Part shown: in pieces, positions 10,601 through 19,644 of the stretch
Layout of the letters: every line of letters begins with the position of its first letter
Numbering within the stretch: the stretch's first letter is position 1
NCBI GenBank assembly: GCA_014238425.1
Contig: JABABD010000015.1
Coordinates: forward strand, 1 to 64,000
Length of the DNA stretch: 64,000 bases
Reading direction: 5' to 3'
From: Flavobacteriaceae bacterium
GTDB lineage: Bacteria; Bacteroidota; Bacteroidia; Flavobacteriales; Flavobacteriaceae
The notes under the pieces: generated by a model
Databases searched by the model: none
What the model was told of the DNA's origin: nothing
The model's input: only the letters and a program-made list of their open reading frames with translations
Program-made: the position numbers and the translations under genes

Positions 10601-12997
10601 GATGGTACTGTAGGTTATAAATTCTTCGTTACGAATACTAATATTGTCAGCTTCGCTGTAGGCACAGCGGCTGCAGATAGAATAGACTCAAATACAACTA
10701 TCCCAAATAATATTTGGCACCATGTAGCAGTAAGTTATGATGGTTCAGTTGCCAGGCTCTATATAGATGGAGTACTAGACAATACAAAAACCATGACCTC
10801 TCCTACTCCTAATGGATCTGATTTTGCCATTGGCGCCATCTATATTGATAAATCTAACATACAAGATCATTTTAAAGGTAGTATTGATGAGATTCGAGTA
10901 TGGGATGCTGCCTTAACACCAGATCAGCTTCATTACGTAATGAATCAAGAATTAGAACGATCTGGAGGTGTTGTAAATGGTAAAATAGTACCTAACACTA
11001 TTACAAAAAATGATATAGCTGTAGTAAGCTGGACCAACCTCCTCGCCTATTATTCTATGAATTCTTATATCGGGACACATTTAAATGATGTATCTGGTAA
11101 TGGCAATCGTGGAAGTTTGACGGAACCTAATCAATTCGACTTAGAATATCAATCTTCTCCGCTTCCATATAGAAGTACAACAAACGGAAATTGGGATGCC
11201 AATGCCATATGGGAAAATGGCTCTGAACAATACATACCTGGTTCTCCTTCTATAGTAGATCCAAATATTACGGTAGATTGGAATATTGTAGAAACAAGTC
11301 ACAATATTACTATGAACAATGCTACTTTACCAGCAGTAAATAACGATAATAGATCTGTATTAGCATTAGATGTCACTGCGAATGAATTAACGGTCGATAC
11401 CGACAATGGATTGACTGTCACTCATTATTTAAAAGTTAATGGATTTATAGACCTTGTGGGAGAATCTCAGTTAATTCAGACCCAAGGAAGTGATTTAGAT
11501 GTTACAAGTGCAGGGCATTTAGAACGTGACCAACAAGGAACAGCAGATCTATACACATATAATTATTGGTCATCGCCTGTAGGATTGGTAAATACAGCAA
11601 CCAATAATACGAGTTTTGTAATGCCTAATGTATTTAGAGATGGTACAAATCCAGCTGCTCCTGCAAATATCAATTTCATTACCACAGGATATGATGGATC
11701 TAACACAACACCAATAGGTATTGCAGATTACTGGATATATAAATTCGTTAATGCTCCAGATGATGATTATGCCTCTTGGCAACAAGTAAGAAGCACAGGT
11801 AATATAGCTCCTGGTGAAGGATTTACTTTAAAAGGACCAGGTACAGGTGCTATATCAACACCACAGAATTATGTCTTTGACGGAAAACCTAATAATGGTA
11901 ATATCACCTTGAACATTAATTCTGGAAACGATTACCTTGTAGGCAACCCTTATCCTTCTGCGATAGATGCTCACGAATTCTTGAATGACAACCCATTAAC
12001 TGGTGGTACATTGTACTTTTGGGAACATTGGGGAGGTGGATCACATTTACTTGAAGAATACCAAGGTGGTTATGCACAATATAATTATTCAGGAGGAACA
12101 GGTGCGGCGTCTTATGGTACTAACGATCCAGATGTAGGTACTGGAGGAACTCCAACCAAACTTCCTGGACAATACATCCCAGTAAGTCAAGGATTCTTTG
12201 TCTATGGAGCAACTACAGGAACCATCAACTTTGAAAATGACCAACGTGCCTTTGTTAAGGAAGGTGCCACATCTACTTTCGTTAGGTCCGCTAGTAGAGC
12301 TATTGATTATTCTGAGGATGATCGAATGAAATTCCGAATCGGAATGAATTCATTCAATGAAATACACAGACAATTGCTTTTAACAGTTGATGAAAATGCC
12401 ACTGCCAATGTCGATTGGGGTTATGATGGCACCATCAACGAGCAGCAAATAGATGATATGTATTGGATGATCGACAACGAAAAATACGTGATTCAAGGAA
12501 CCAATATTGTAACACCTGAAACGGTAGTGCCACTTGGGATTCACGTTAGAGATGACGGCATTAATACCATCACAATTGATCATCTAGAAAATGTACCTAA
12601 TGATGTAGAAATCTATGTTTTAGATCAAGGTGCAAATACCTATCAAGATTTAAGAGCTGGTGATTACCAAGTGTTCTTAACAGCAGGTGAATATCTTGAC
12701 AGATTCTCGATTGTATTTACAACTCCAACATTGGGTAATGAAGATCACGAATTAGCAGATACATTTGAAATACATTATTCAAATTCTAAGGAAAGCCTAG
12801 TGATTATTAATCCAACGGCAACACCTATAGATAGTATAGATATATTCAATATTCTTGGCCAGTCTATTCAAAGTATTGATGGTATCCCTAATCAAACAAA
12901 CACAATAATTAAAGTAAACAACTTGAGTACAGGAACGTACATTATTAAGTTGAATGCAGAGATCGGGACAATCTCGAAGAAAGTTCTAGTGAAATAA
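7694..12997 (+). CDS. Giant multidomain T9SS surface protein, paralogue of the preceding gene
   Basis: This 1767-aa protein has a signal peptide (to about residue 30), an N-terminal beta-sandwich containing YDTFGDGWNG (about 95-105), one MAM-like domain (about 145-313), one choice-of-anchor D repeat (about 316-440), the LELWLKANDGAG region (about 449), a LamG-like domain (about 922-1075), the conserved C-terminal half, and a type A T9SS sorting domain (about 1684-1767, ending KKVLVK). It differs from its neighbour by having one MAM instead of two and one anchor-D repeat instead of three. The bases around the start codon (GCTTATGAAAACT) are also conserved between the paralogues. It is probably a surface adhesin; ligand unknown. 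Confidence 0.88.
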   Translation: MKTFTIIGKIAHKKFLLLAFLSILSFKGISQTSSVSVSVNWPNWSSENRVEIYTSGGTLISTIDNGFTGGTNNSYSTTLGLGCLADANNYSIIMYDTFGDGWNGAASNITITSGGVVVLTNSGASASQTGSTLNFNVSGGCTTSCPSTVSSFPYNEGFESGIGSWIQDTADNFNWTRRSGGTPSANTGPNSANGGNWYMYTEASSNFNNTSNLESPCFDLSSATSAQFSFYYHMYGSDMGTLNVDLSTDGISFPTNLWSQSGQVQTGHGAAWNQVNIDLTPYVGQTIKLRFSGTTGNNFRSDMSIDDISLTALTTPQPEIDIQGNAISISSGDSTPSTTDDTDFGSIAVIAGSNTNTFTIYNNGTLNLNLTGGAPYVNISGTNASDFTLITVPTPTILVGNNTSFNIMFDPSGNGLRSAIVSIANNDSNENPYTFYIQGYGTTPLTEGPGGVTTNLELWLKANDGAGVADNTPLSTWYDQANTNNATVNLPGQEPTYRDNASYNVNFNPIVDFDSSYSLAPLDGDYSYDDTNGDFLQGSSGFHTQDIFAVVLPETNINATFGNMDIFCGDEDISTNSEDVTGFGFGRYSVRFTNEVYAYCVGSSSNSPPYVGYGVADTGTGTNYDNVGILNARNHTTLAQQELFYNGTNVETVQNDLPDFSNVNNSRYWIGRSEAYEAATNAKVVEIISFSSRKNDASLTDERNRIQSYLAIKYGVTLGVNGVSQDYVASDATIIWDVSANTGYNYDIAGVGRDDDSDLYQKQSRSVNNSTIVAMARDNVELTNNLNTNTFDTDNEFLVWGNNGQNTSSSATSITVNLGPATITTVTDVMNRKWKIVETAGDDIGTMEVSVFDADFSGLPALAGNDAYVMLVSDDAGFTSNLKTVFMDPSTFNGQATREGSYDFDGTKYFTFGVAHESVQDRHLDFDGIDNYTLVGDKVNLGGSFTASSWIKTDGSNALSTDKTIVAKNDGTVGYKFFVTNTNIVSFAVGTAAADRIDSNTTIPNNIWHHVAVSYDGSVARLYIDGVLDNTKTMTSPTPNGSDFAIGAIYIDKSNIQDHFKGSIDEIRVWDAALTPDQLHYVMNQELERSGGVVNGKIVPNTITKNDIAVVSWTNLLAYYSMNSYIGTHLNDVSGNGNRGSLTEPNQFDLEYQSSPLPYRSTTNGNWDANAIWENGSEQYIPGSPSIVDPNITVDWNIVETSHNITMNNATLPAVNNDNRSVLALDVTANELTVDTDNGLTVTHYLKVNGFIDLVGESQLIQTQGSDLDVTSAGHLERDQQGTADLYTYNYWSSPVGLVNTATNNTSFVMPNVFRDGTNPAAPANINFITTGYDGSNTTPIGIADYWIYKFVNAPDDDYASWQQVRSTGNIAPGEGFTLKGPGTGAISTPQNYVFDGKPNNGNITLNINSGNDYLVGNPYPSAIDAHEFLNDNPLTGGTLYFWEHWGGGSHLLEEYQGGYAQYNYSGGTGAASYGTNDPDVGTGGTPTKLPGQYIPVSQGFFVYGATTGTINFENDQRAFVKEGATSTFVRSASRAIDYSEDDRMKFRIGMNSFNEIHRQLLLTVDENATANVDWGYDGTINEQQIDDMYWMIDNEKYVIQGTNIVTPETVVPLGIHVRDDGINTITIDHLENVPNDVEIYVLDQGANTYQDLRAGDYQVFLTAGEYLDRFSIVFTTPTLGNEDHELADTFEIHYSNSKESLVIINPTATPIDSIDIFNILGQSIQSIDGIPNQTNTIIKVNNLSTGTYIIKLNAEIGTISKKVLVK

Positions 12998-13035
12998 CCC
13001 CAAATAATCATAAGCAGAGTTTTACCTAGACTTTA

Positions 13036-13065
13036 AAAAGCCCTGAAACTTTATTCAGGGCTTTT
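13036..13065. terminator. Bidirectional terminator between the T9SS gene and hisS
   Basis: A 12-bp stem, AAAAGCCCTGAA (13036-13047) with TTCAGGGCTTTT (13054-13065), closes a 6-nt loop and has A/T tracts on both sides. It can serve both the plus-strand giant gene and hisS on the minus strand, whose stop codon begins at 13064. Confidence 0.85.
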
Positions 13066-14437
13066 ATTTTTTCAGTATTGAAATAAGTGTGTCCAGAGTC
13101 ACCTTATCTTGCTCACCGGATATCATATTCTTTAGGGTAAATCTATTAGAATTAAGTTCTTCCTCTCCTACTAACACCACAAATGGAATGTTACGTCTAT
13201 TGGCGTAATTCATTTGTTTTTTCATCTTTGCACTATCAGGGTACAATTCAGCCTTAATGTTAGATTCGCGAAGTTTCTTAATAGATTGTAAGCAAAACAA
13301 TGCTTCTTTCTCGCCAAAATTAATGAACAAGACTTCTGTATTCTTCATAGCAGCTTCAGGGAATAAGCCTAGTTCTTCTAGGACCAAGTATATACGATCC
13401 AATCCAAAACTTATACCAACGCCACTCACATCTTTCATCCCAAAAACACCGGTTAAGTCATCATAACGGCCACCACCACCAATAGAACCCATAGAAACAC
13501 CGTCTGGTGCCGATACTTCGAAAATAGCACCTGTATAATAATTAAGGCCTCTTGCCAGCGTCACATCTAATTGTAGTTTGGCTGATCGTAATTCAAGGGC
13601 ATTAATAGCTGTATTAATAAACTCGAGTTCTTCAATACCTTTTGCGCCTTCTTCAGAAGATGACAGAATTGATTTCAACTCACTCATTTGCGCTTCAAAA
13701 GAACCCTTTAAGTTAAATAATGGCTGCAACTTTTTTATTCCTTCTTGCGGCACACCTTTACCTAGCATTTCTTCTTTTACCCTCTCTTCTCCTATCTTAT
13801 CAAGCTTATCTAGTGCAACTGTAAAATCGATGAGTTTGTCCTTGGCACCGATTACCTCAGCAATACCAGACAATATTTTGCGGTTATTGATTTTGATAGT
13901 AACACCATTAAGACCCAAGTCAGAAAACACATTGTCATACAATTGTACAAACTCAACCTCTTGCCATAAGGATTTACTCCCAACAACATCAGCATCACAT
14001 TGAAAGAATTCTCTAAAGCGCCCTTTTTGAGGCCTATCCGCACGCCAAACTGGTTGTATTTGGTACCGTTTAAACGGAAATTCTATCTCATTTTGATGTT
14101 GTACCACATAGCGAGCAAAGGGCACTGTTAAGTCATAACGGAGTGCTTTTTCGGAAATTCTCGTGGTAATTTTATTTGAATCTTTTTCAGAATATAAATT
14201 ATCATCAACTTTACTCAAATAATCACCAGAATTCAAAATTTTAAAAATCAAGCGATCCCCTTCATCTCCGTATTTTCCCATAAGGGTTTCTGAGTTCTCA
14301 AAACTTGGTGTTTCAATAGGTTGAAATCCAAAACACTCAAAACTACTCCTAATTATGTTAAAAATATAGTTACGTTTAAATACCTGTTCTGGAGAAAAAT
14401 CTCTTGTACCTTTAGGAATACTTGGTTTTTGAGCCAT
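13064..14437 (-). CDS. hisS: Histidine--tRNA ligase
   Basis: This 457-aa class II aminoacyl-tRNA synthetase charges tRNA-His in the cytoplasm. Visible features are the N-terminal [15 protein letters not shown], motif 2 with [13 protein letters not shown], the histidine-specific [14 protein letters not shown], the Gly-rich [12 protein letters not shown] segment, motif 3 around [13 protein letters not shown], and the C-terminal anticodon-binding domain (about residues 360-457). The length fits Bacteroidota HisRS. It stands alone on the minus strand and shares a bidirectional terminator with the surface-protein gene. Confidence 0.97.
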   Translation of the reverse strand: MAQKPSIPKGTRDFSPEQVFKRNYIFNIIRSSFECFGFQPIETPSFENSETLMGKYGDEGDRLIFKILNSGDYLSKVDDNLYSEKDSNKITTRISEKALRYDLTVPFARYVVQHQNEIEFPFKRYQIQPVWRADRPQKGRFREFFQCDADVVGSKSLWQEVEFVQLYDNVFSDLGLNGVTIKINNRKILSGIAEVIGAKDKLIDFTVALDKLDKIGEERVKEEMLGKGVPQEGIKKLQPLFNLKGSFEAQMSELKSILSSSEEGAKGIEELEFINTAINALELRSAKLQLDVTLARGLNYYTGAIFEVSAPDGVSMGSIGGGGRYDDLTGVFGMKDVSGVGISFGLDRIYLVLEELGLFPEAAMKNTEVLFINFGEKEALFCLQSIKKLRESNIKAELYPDSAKMKKQMNYANRRNIPFVVLVGEEELNSNRFTLKNMISGEQDKVTLDTLISILKK

Positions 14438-14568
14438 TGGTCATTTTAGTTGTTAGGCAAATATCTTAAAATTTGAAGCGACTTTAAAAGTTATTTCAAA
14501 TTTATAGTAACTTTATTGTGTTTTAATAGTCTTATTGGCATAACTAATAGCATCAACCAGAAAAACTT

Positions 14569-15810
14569 GTGTTCAAATTAGTCAGAGAGAATATCCGTAT
14601 TGCTTTTGACAGCATAAAAAGTCAGTTATTGCGAACTATCCTAACGGTCATGATTATCGCCATTGGTATTTGGGCTTTAGTTGGCATTTTAAGCGCCGTA
14701 TCTGCACTAGAAAACACCATATCTAGTGATTTTTCTTCCATGGGCGCTAATACTTTTAATATCCAGCGTTATGAATTCAGTCAAAGACGACGAGGTGGTG
14801 GAGAACGTCAAAAAATAAATCCGATTATCAGTTATACAAATGTTCGTGAATTTGAAGAAAAATACACCTTCCCTTTTACCAAAACTTCCATATCTTTTAC
14901 CGGTACCCGTTCTGCTGAAGTAAAATATGAAAACGAAAAAACGGACCCCGAAGTTCGAGTTATAGGGGTTAACGAGCACTTTATACAAAACTCTGGCTTA
15001 AAGCTGGATGATGGGCGAGAACTCAATTATTTTGATATCAGGAACAATAATAATGTGTGTGTTATTGGTGCTGACATACGAAAAGCCTTATTTCCTAATG
15101 ATCGCTCCATAAATAAAATTATTAGTGTAAGAGGCGTTAAATTCAAGGTCATTGGCGAATTAGAAACTAAAGGTTCTACTTTTGGCAATAATCAAGACTT
15201 ACGTGTAATTATTCCTATCCAGAATGCGCGTTCCATCTTCACGAATTCTAATATCAATTATGCATTGAGCATAATGACCGATAAAAAAGACATGCTCGAA
15301 GGTGCACAAGAAGATGCTATTGTAACGTTTAGAAATATTAGAGGTTTAACACCTGTTGAAGACAATGATTTTGGGCTTGAGCGTAGTGATGATCTTATTA
15401 ATAGAATTGGATCTATTACTAAATACTTATATATTGCAGCATGGGTCATTAGCATTATTACCATTTTTGGATCATCTATCGCATTGTTAAATATGATGCT
15501 TGTATCTGTTACCGAGCGTACCCGCGAAATAGGAGTTCGTAAAGCTTTAGGAGCCAAACGCGGAACTATTGCCTTTCAGTTTTTTATAGAAACTATTATC
15601 ATCGGGCAATTAGGTGGTATTTTAGGCATTATCCTTGGAACTCTAACTGGATTTGCGGTATCTTCAATAGCTGATTTCAATTTTGTAACGCCATGGGCTG
15701 CTATGATTTGGGCGACTGCCATTACCTTTATTGTAGCCGTAGTCTCCGGATCTTATCCGGCATCAAAAGCAGCGAAACTGGATCCTATCGAATCTTTACG
15801 CTACGAATAA
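14569..15810 (+). CDS. MacB/FtsX-type ABC transporter permease
   Basis: This 413-aa protein has an N-terminal membrane segment (about 20-45), a MacB-type periplasmic core (about 50-245), and three C-terminal FtsX transmembrane helices (about 285-400) with the conserved SVTERTREIGVRKALGAKR and the ending PASKAAKLDPIESLRYE. Such permeases pair with an ATPase for mechanotransmission or export of lipoproteins, peptides or drugs; no ATPase gene lies next to it here. The start is GTG at 14569, since no in-frame ATG precedes the conserved N-terminus. Confidence 0.9.
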   Translation: MFKLVRENIRIAFDSIKSQLLRTILTVMIIAIGIWALVGILSAVSALENTISSDFSSMGANTFNIQRYEFSQRRRGGGERQKINPIISYTNVREFEEKYTFPFTKTSISFTGTRSAEVKYENEKTDPEVRVIGVNEHFIQNSGLKLDDGRELNYFDIRNNNNVCVIGADIRKALFPNDRSINKIISVRGVKFKVIGELETKGSTFGNNQDLRVIIPIQNARSIFTNSNINYALSIMTDKKDMLEGAQEDAIVTFRNIRGLTPVEDNDFGLERSDDLINRIGSITKYLYIAAWVISIITIFGSSIALLNMMLVSVTERTREIGVRKALGAKRGTIAFQFFIETIIIGQLGGILGIILGTLTGFAVSSIADFNFVTPWAAMIWATAITFIVAVVSGSYPASKAAKLDPIESLRYE

Positions 15811-15814
15811 TTAA

Positions 15815-16282
15815 CTAACCAATAATGTTATCGAAATAGCTAAATAAATTGCCTTTGGTAATAACTCCTCCTTGTTGAATAAGTGTAAATTTATCTGCAT
15901 TTTTATTATCAGAATAATCTTTATTAGCTTGAAACAACTCTATATCATCAGACAAAAGGTTGTCTCGCAACCATTGATATCCTTCTGGCGTCGTAATATC
16001 TTGAGACGTTTTAACCTTAAGGGCAATTAATCGTATTTGCCTTTCTTCTAAAGAGAACAAGTGCATTTGTTGTGGCGACAAATGTTCAATGTATTTTGCC
16101 TTTGATAAGACACCTTCCCATACTAAGTCACTAAACACATCTAACTCTTCTTCAGCTACTTCTGGTTTATTTGTCTTTATCTCATTCCATTCATTAGCTG
16201 TAATGGATTGTGTTGCCAAGAAATTAATAAATTCTTGGTGCAGTTCCTCAAACTGTTCTTTTGTAAGTCTACTATATTTCAT
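15815..16282 (-). CDS. Conserved Flavobacteria protein, DUF6495-like
   Basis: This 155-aa soluble protein has no signal peptide or membrane segment and is rich in Gln and acidic residues. The N-terminus (KYSRLTKEQFEELHQEF) is characteristic of a family widely conserved in Flavobacteriaceae that I recall as DUF6495; that assignment is from memory and its function is unknown. It converges on the permease gene, with only 4 bases between the two stops. Confidence 0.75.
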   Translation of the reverse strand: MKYSRLTKEQFEELHQEFINFLATQSITANEWNEIKTNKPEVAEEELDVFSDLVWEGVLSKAKYIEHLSPQQMHLFSLEERQIRLIALKVKTSQDITTPEGYQWLRDNLLSDDIELFQANKDYSDNKNADKFTLIQQGGVITKGNLFSYFDNIIG

Positions 16283-16290
16283 ATCTCAAT

Positions 16291-16321
16291 AAAAAAATGC
16301 GCTCCTGAATTTAGGAGCGCA
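16291..16321 (-). terminator. Rho-independent terminator of the TonB receptor gene
   Basis: A 9-bp stem TGCGCTCCT/AGGAGCGCA (16298-16306 with 16313-16321) with a 6-nt loop is followed, in minus-strand sense, by seven T (A-run 16291-16297). It sits 28 bp after the receptor stop codon. Confidence 0.85.
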
Positions 16322-16348
16322 AATGTAATTATTTATTCTATGTATTTC

Positions 16349-19300
16349 CTAGAAAATATAACGAATACCAAACTGTGCTTGCCATCTTGATAATAAGCTC
16401 GTATCGTATACAAATGTTTCTTGAAGATTACCGCTAAACGTATACGTTGGCACTCCTGCATTATCAACCGTTACTCCAACAGGTTGGATACTCGTTGGTT
16501 GTTGAACCACTCCCCAATCACTGTTCAATAAGTTTCCAAAATTCAATACATCTAAACTCAATTGAATGGTATTAGTTTTTTCTCCAGAGACTTTGAAATT
16601 ATAGTCTTGAAGCAATTTAATATCCCAACGACCTCTCCACGGTGCTAATGCTCCATATCGTTCTGCATATTGTCCTCTTCTACCGCTTAGGTAATCATCT
16701 TGTGCAATAAACGCGTTGAAAGCTTCAGCTTGTCCTGCACCAGAGAATTGCATCTGGCTGATTTCATTAGATGTAGGGATATACAAAAGATCATTCAACC
16801 CTGAACCATCTCCATTAATATCACCTCCGTACGTATAGTTAAATCTGCCTCCTTGAGCATATTCAGCAAATGCAGAAATAGTAGTTGCCCATTTGTCGTT
16901 ACCATAACTCCACTTCTTAGAAGCTATACCAATAACTCTATGTGTGTCTCCATATTTAGAGTAAGATAGCACGTCATCATTTACATTACCAACTGCAGGA
17001 TTACCTGCAAAAGCATCACCCGTAATCTCTGCTTCTATAGAATTGACATCTTTTGAGTTCAAATAATTATAAGCGACACTAGCAAAAAGGCCATTATCGA
17101 AATTCTTTTGCGCTTTTACAGTAGCATTAAAAATGCGTCCTTTATCAGAATTCGTAAAAACATAAGCATTATTAATAATGTCTGCTGACGTATACACTGC
17201 TCTATTATCTACGCCTTGCAATGTGCCACTAGGCTCCGTCAAGCCCCAGTTTTGTACGTGCGCACCATTGATATCTTTTGTGTAAGAAAGATCTCCAGTT
17301 AACACCAAACCATTCTCTAATTTGTAATCTGCGCCTAAATTGGTTCTCCAAACTTGGGGAAACTTATAATCAGGATCCACAGCTTGATAGAAAAACACAT
17401 TTGGATTACCAATTTGATTTCCTAACCATACAAATGGAAAACGTCCTGTAAATAATCCCGAACCACCGCGTAATTGAAAGGTATTATCTCCCTTGACATC
17501 ATAATTAAATCCAACCCGTGGAGAGATTAACCAATCGTTATTAGGTAATTGTGTATTATCTAAAAATACCGTTTCACCTGTATTAGGATTTACATATGGG
17601 ATACTTGGTACATAACAGCATGCGTTATCGATAACATCCTGAGCTTTTTCAGAAGAATCAAAGAACAATGGTTTATCGAATCTTAGTCCATATGTTAGTT
17701 TGAACTTATCATTTATGTTCCATTCATCTTGCATATAGAATGACAGTTGACCCACATTTGTTTCTGCCAAAGCCCATCCACCAGCACTACCAGTTCCGTT
17801 AGCTTCGAGAGAGTTATTTGCAGCAATAGCATTATTGAACAATTCTTGATAAAATGCTACCAAACTAGCTTCCCCAGCAACATCTAAATTTCTAAAATCA
17901 CTTATATCTCCAGTTGGAAAAAACACGCCTTGTGCACCGTATACTCCTAAGTTAAAGGAATTATCAAATTCAAATTTCTCGAAGGCAAAACCCACTGTAA
18001 ATGTATGATCTCCTTTAAAAAAGTTTAAGTTATCTGTTACTTGAAGCACTTTTTGGTCCAATCTGTTATTTATAGAAAAAGGCTCATGTCCAGCTATAAT
18101 ATAGTTGGAACCGCCTTCCAATAAAGTAATTGTTGGAGCTGGCGAGGACAAAGGACTCCTAAAATCATCAAAATGTGTGAACCCAAACTGAAACTTATTT
18201 GATGCTTCATCAGATAAAGTAGAATTCAGTTCTAATTGAATTGAGTTAAGATTATTATTAATTTCGTATCCTGTATTTTCGAACTGTAAGGTATTGGTGT
18301 TCGGTCCTCTAAACCCAAGAGCAGAAGGATGTGCAGGTTTTTCTTTAGATGATCTTAAAAAGTTATAAATAATTGCTAATCGGCTATTATCGGAAATATT
18401 CCAATCTAGTTTAAAAATCCCTTTTGTAGATTCTGCACCGTAGGTAAAGCCTTCGAATCTTCCGGGATTATAGAATATACTATTACCACTTGCGTCTTGA
18501 CCAATAACCACCTGTGTTAATATATTCTGTACAGCTTCAAAATCTGATGCTAGCACTCTGGATTCATTAACCGCTCCAGTGCCTCTATTTGGTGTAAACC
18601 CTGCAGAGCCCAAATCTGTACGCTCGTCTTTTTCAAAATTAGCAAAGAAAAAGAGTTTATTTTTAACAATTGGACCTCCTAAACTAACACCATATTGATT
18701 TTGCTCTAATTTAGGTTTTATCACATCTTCTCCTCTTACTTTTCCTCCAGTTAGGCTTTCGTTTCTTGAAAATCCGTAGACAGTTCCATGAAATTCATTG
18801 GTTCCACTTTTAGTAACAGCATTAACAGAAGCTCCTGTAAAACCAGATTGCGTTACATCGTAAGGCGCCAAAGAAATTTGAATCTGTTCAATGGCATCCA
18901 ATGAGATAGGTTGTGCATCGGTCTGTCCTCCTGGTGTTGCAGCATCCAGCCCAAATGGGTTATTAAAAATAGCTCCATCTAAACTAAAATTATTGAATTG
19001 ATCGTTTCTTCCTCCAAAAGAATTACCGTTGGCTGAAGGCTCCAACCTAGTAAAATCTGATGCGGAACGAGAAATTGTTGGCAAGCGCGTTAATTCTCTA
19101 CGCCCAACACTAGTTTCGGCTCCAGTTCTATCATTACTAAATACACCTCCTTGTCCTCCAGTTATAACAACGGCATCCAATGCTTGGCTATCTGTTACCA
19201 TATTTACATTTATATCAGTTGTTTTACCTAGCGTCAAGAACACTTCATTAAATGCTTGCTCTTTATAACCTATATAACTAATAGTTACAGTATAAGGTCC

Positions 19301-19516
19301 TCCTACTCTTAGATTAAGAAGGTTATAACGGCCGTCAAAATTTGTTGCCGCTCCGTATTTTGTTCCAGTTGGCGTATGTACAGCTAGAACGTTAGCTCCT
19401 GGTAAAGATTCATTATTCTCATCAACGACTAATCCTTTAATATTAGATGTCGTTACTTGAGCCATGCCTATCATGCCTATAAGCATGATTAATAATAGCG
19501 TAATTTGTTTTTTCAT
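16349..19516 (-). CDS. Oar-like TonB-dependent outer-membrane receptor
   Basis: The 1055-aa receptor starts at the MKKQITLLL signal peptide; an upstream in-frame ATG would add 10 residues ahead of it and is less likely. Mature regions: carboxypeptidase-regulatory-like domain (about 22-105, GLVVDENNESLPGANV), plug domain (about 115-235, with DAVVITGG as TonB box-like start), then a large 22-stranded barrel ending in Phe (FGIRYIF). This is the Oar/TonB architecture used for uptake of large substrates or for envelope adhesion. No susD partner is adjacent, so a polysaccharide-utilisation role is not supported. Substrate unknown. Confidence 0.9.
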   Translation of the reverse strand: MKKQITLLLIMLIGMIGMAQVTTSNIKGLVVDENNESLPGANVLAVHTPTGTKYGAATNFDGRYNLLNLRVGGPYTVTISYIGYKEQAFNEVFLTLGKTTDINVNMVTDSQALDAVVITGGQGGVFSNDRTGAETSVGRRELTRLPTISRSASDFTRLEPSANGNSFGGRNDQFNNFSLDGAIFNNPFGLDAATPGGQTDAQPISLDAIEQIQISLAPYDVTQSGFTGASVNAVTKSGTNEFHGTVYGFSRNESLTGGKVRGEDVIKPKLEQNQYGVSLGGPIVKNKLFFFANFEKDERTDLGSAGFTPNRGTGAVNESRVLASDFEAVQNILTQVVIGQDASGNSIFYNPGRFEGFTYGAESTKGIFKLDWNISDNSRLAIIYNFLRSSKEKPAHPSALGFRGPNTNTLQFENTGYEINNNLNSIQLELNSTLSDEASNKFQFGFTHFDDFRSPLSSPAPTITLLEGGSNYIIAGHEPFSINNRLDQKVLQVTDNLNFFKGDHTFTVGFAFEKFEFDNSFNLGVYGAQGVFFPTGDISDFRNLDVAGEASLVAFYQELFNNAIAANNSLEANGTGSAGGWALAETNVGQLSFYMQDEWNINDKFKLTYGLRFDKPLFFDSSEKAQDVIDNACCYVPSIPYVNPNTGETVFLDNTQLPNNDWLISPRVGFNYDVKGDNTFQLRGGSGLFTGRFPFVWLGNQIGNPNVFFYQAVDPDYKFPQVWRTNLGADYKLENGLVLTGDLSYTKDINGAHVQNWGLTEPSGTLQGVDNRAVYTSADIINNAYVFTNSDKGRIFNATVKAQKNFDNGLFASVAYNYLNSKDVNSIEAEITGDAFAGNPAVGNVNDDVLSYSKYGDTHRVIGIASKKWSYGNDKWATTISAFAEYAQGGRFNYTYGGDINGDGSGLNDLLYIPTSNEISQMQFSGAGQAEAFNAFIAQDDYLSGRRGQYAERYGALAPWRGRWDIKLLQDYNFKVSGEKTNTIQLSLDVLNFGNLLNSDWGVVQQPTSIQPVGVTVDNAGVPTYTFSGNLQETFVYDTSLLSRWQAQFGIRYIF

Positions 19517-19554
19517 AATGGATTGATTAGTTAATGAATATCTCACAAATTTAA

Positions 19555-19572
19555 TACTATGTGCGCATAGTA
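19555..19572. promoter_or_regulatory. Inverted repeat upstream of the TonB receptor
   Basis: TACTATG (19555-19561) and CATAGTA (19566-19572) form a perfect 7-bp inverted repeat around TGCG, 39-56 bp upstream of the receptor start. The position suits an operator for a dimeric regulator, but no regulator gene is adjacent and the role is inferred. Confidence 0.3.
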
Positions 19573-19644
19573 ATTCATGAGTATCGCATTACTTACCAAC
19601 AAAATTCGCTAGTATTCAATATTCTAAAAAAATAAGCTAGACAA

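Noticed and set aside
13578..14003. Plus-strand 141-codon frame inside hisS
   Set aside because: It is antisense to conserved hisS codons and shows no family similarity; treated as a shadow.
16349..19516. Polysaccharide-utilisation SusC reading of the large TonB receptor
   Set aside because: No susD-like gene or glycoside hydrolase is adjacent; the architecture fits an Oar-like receptor better.
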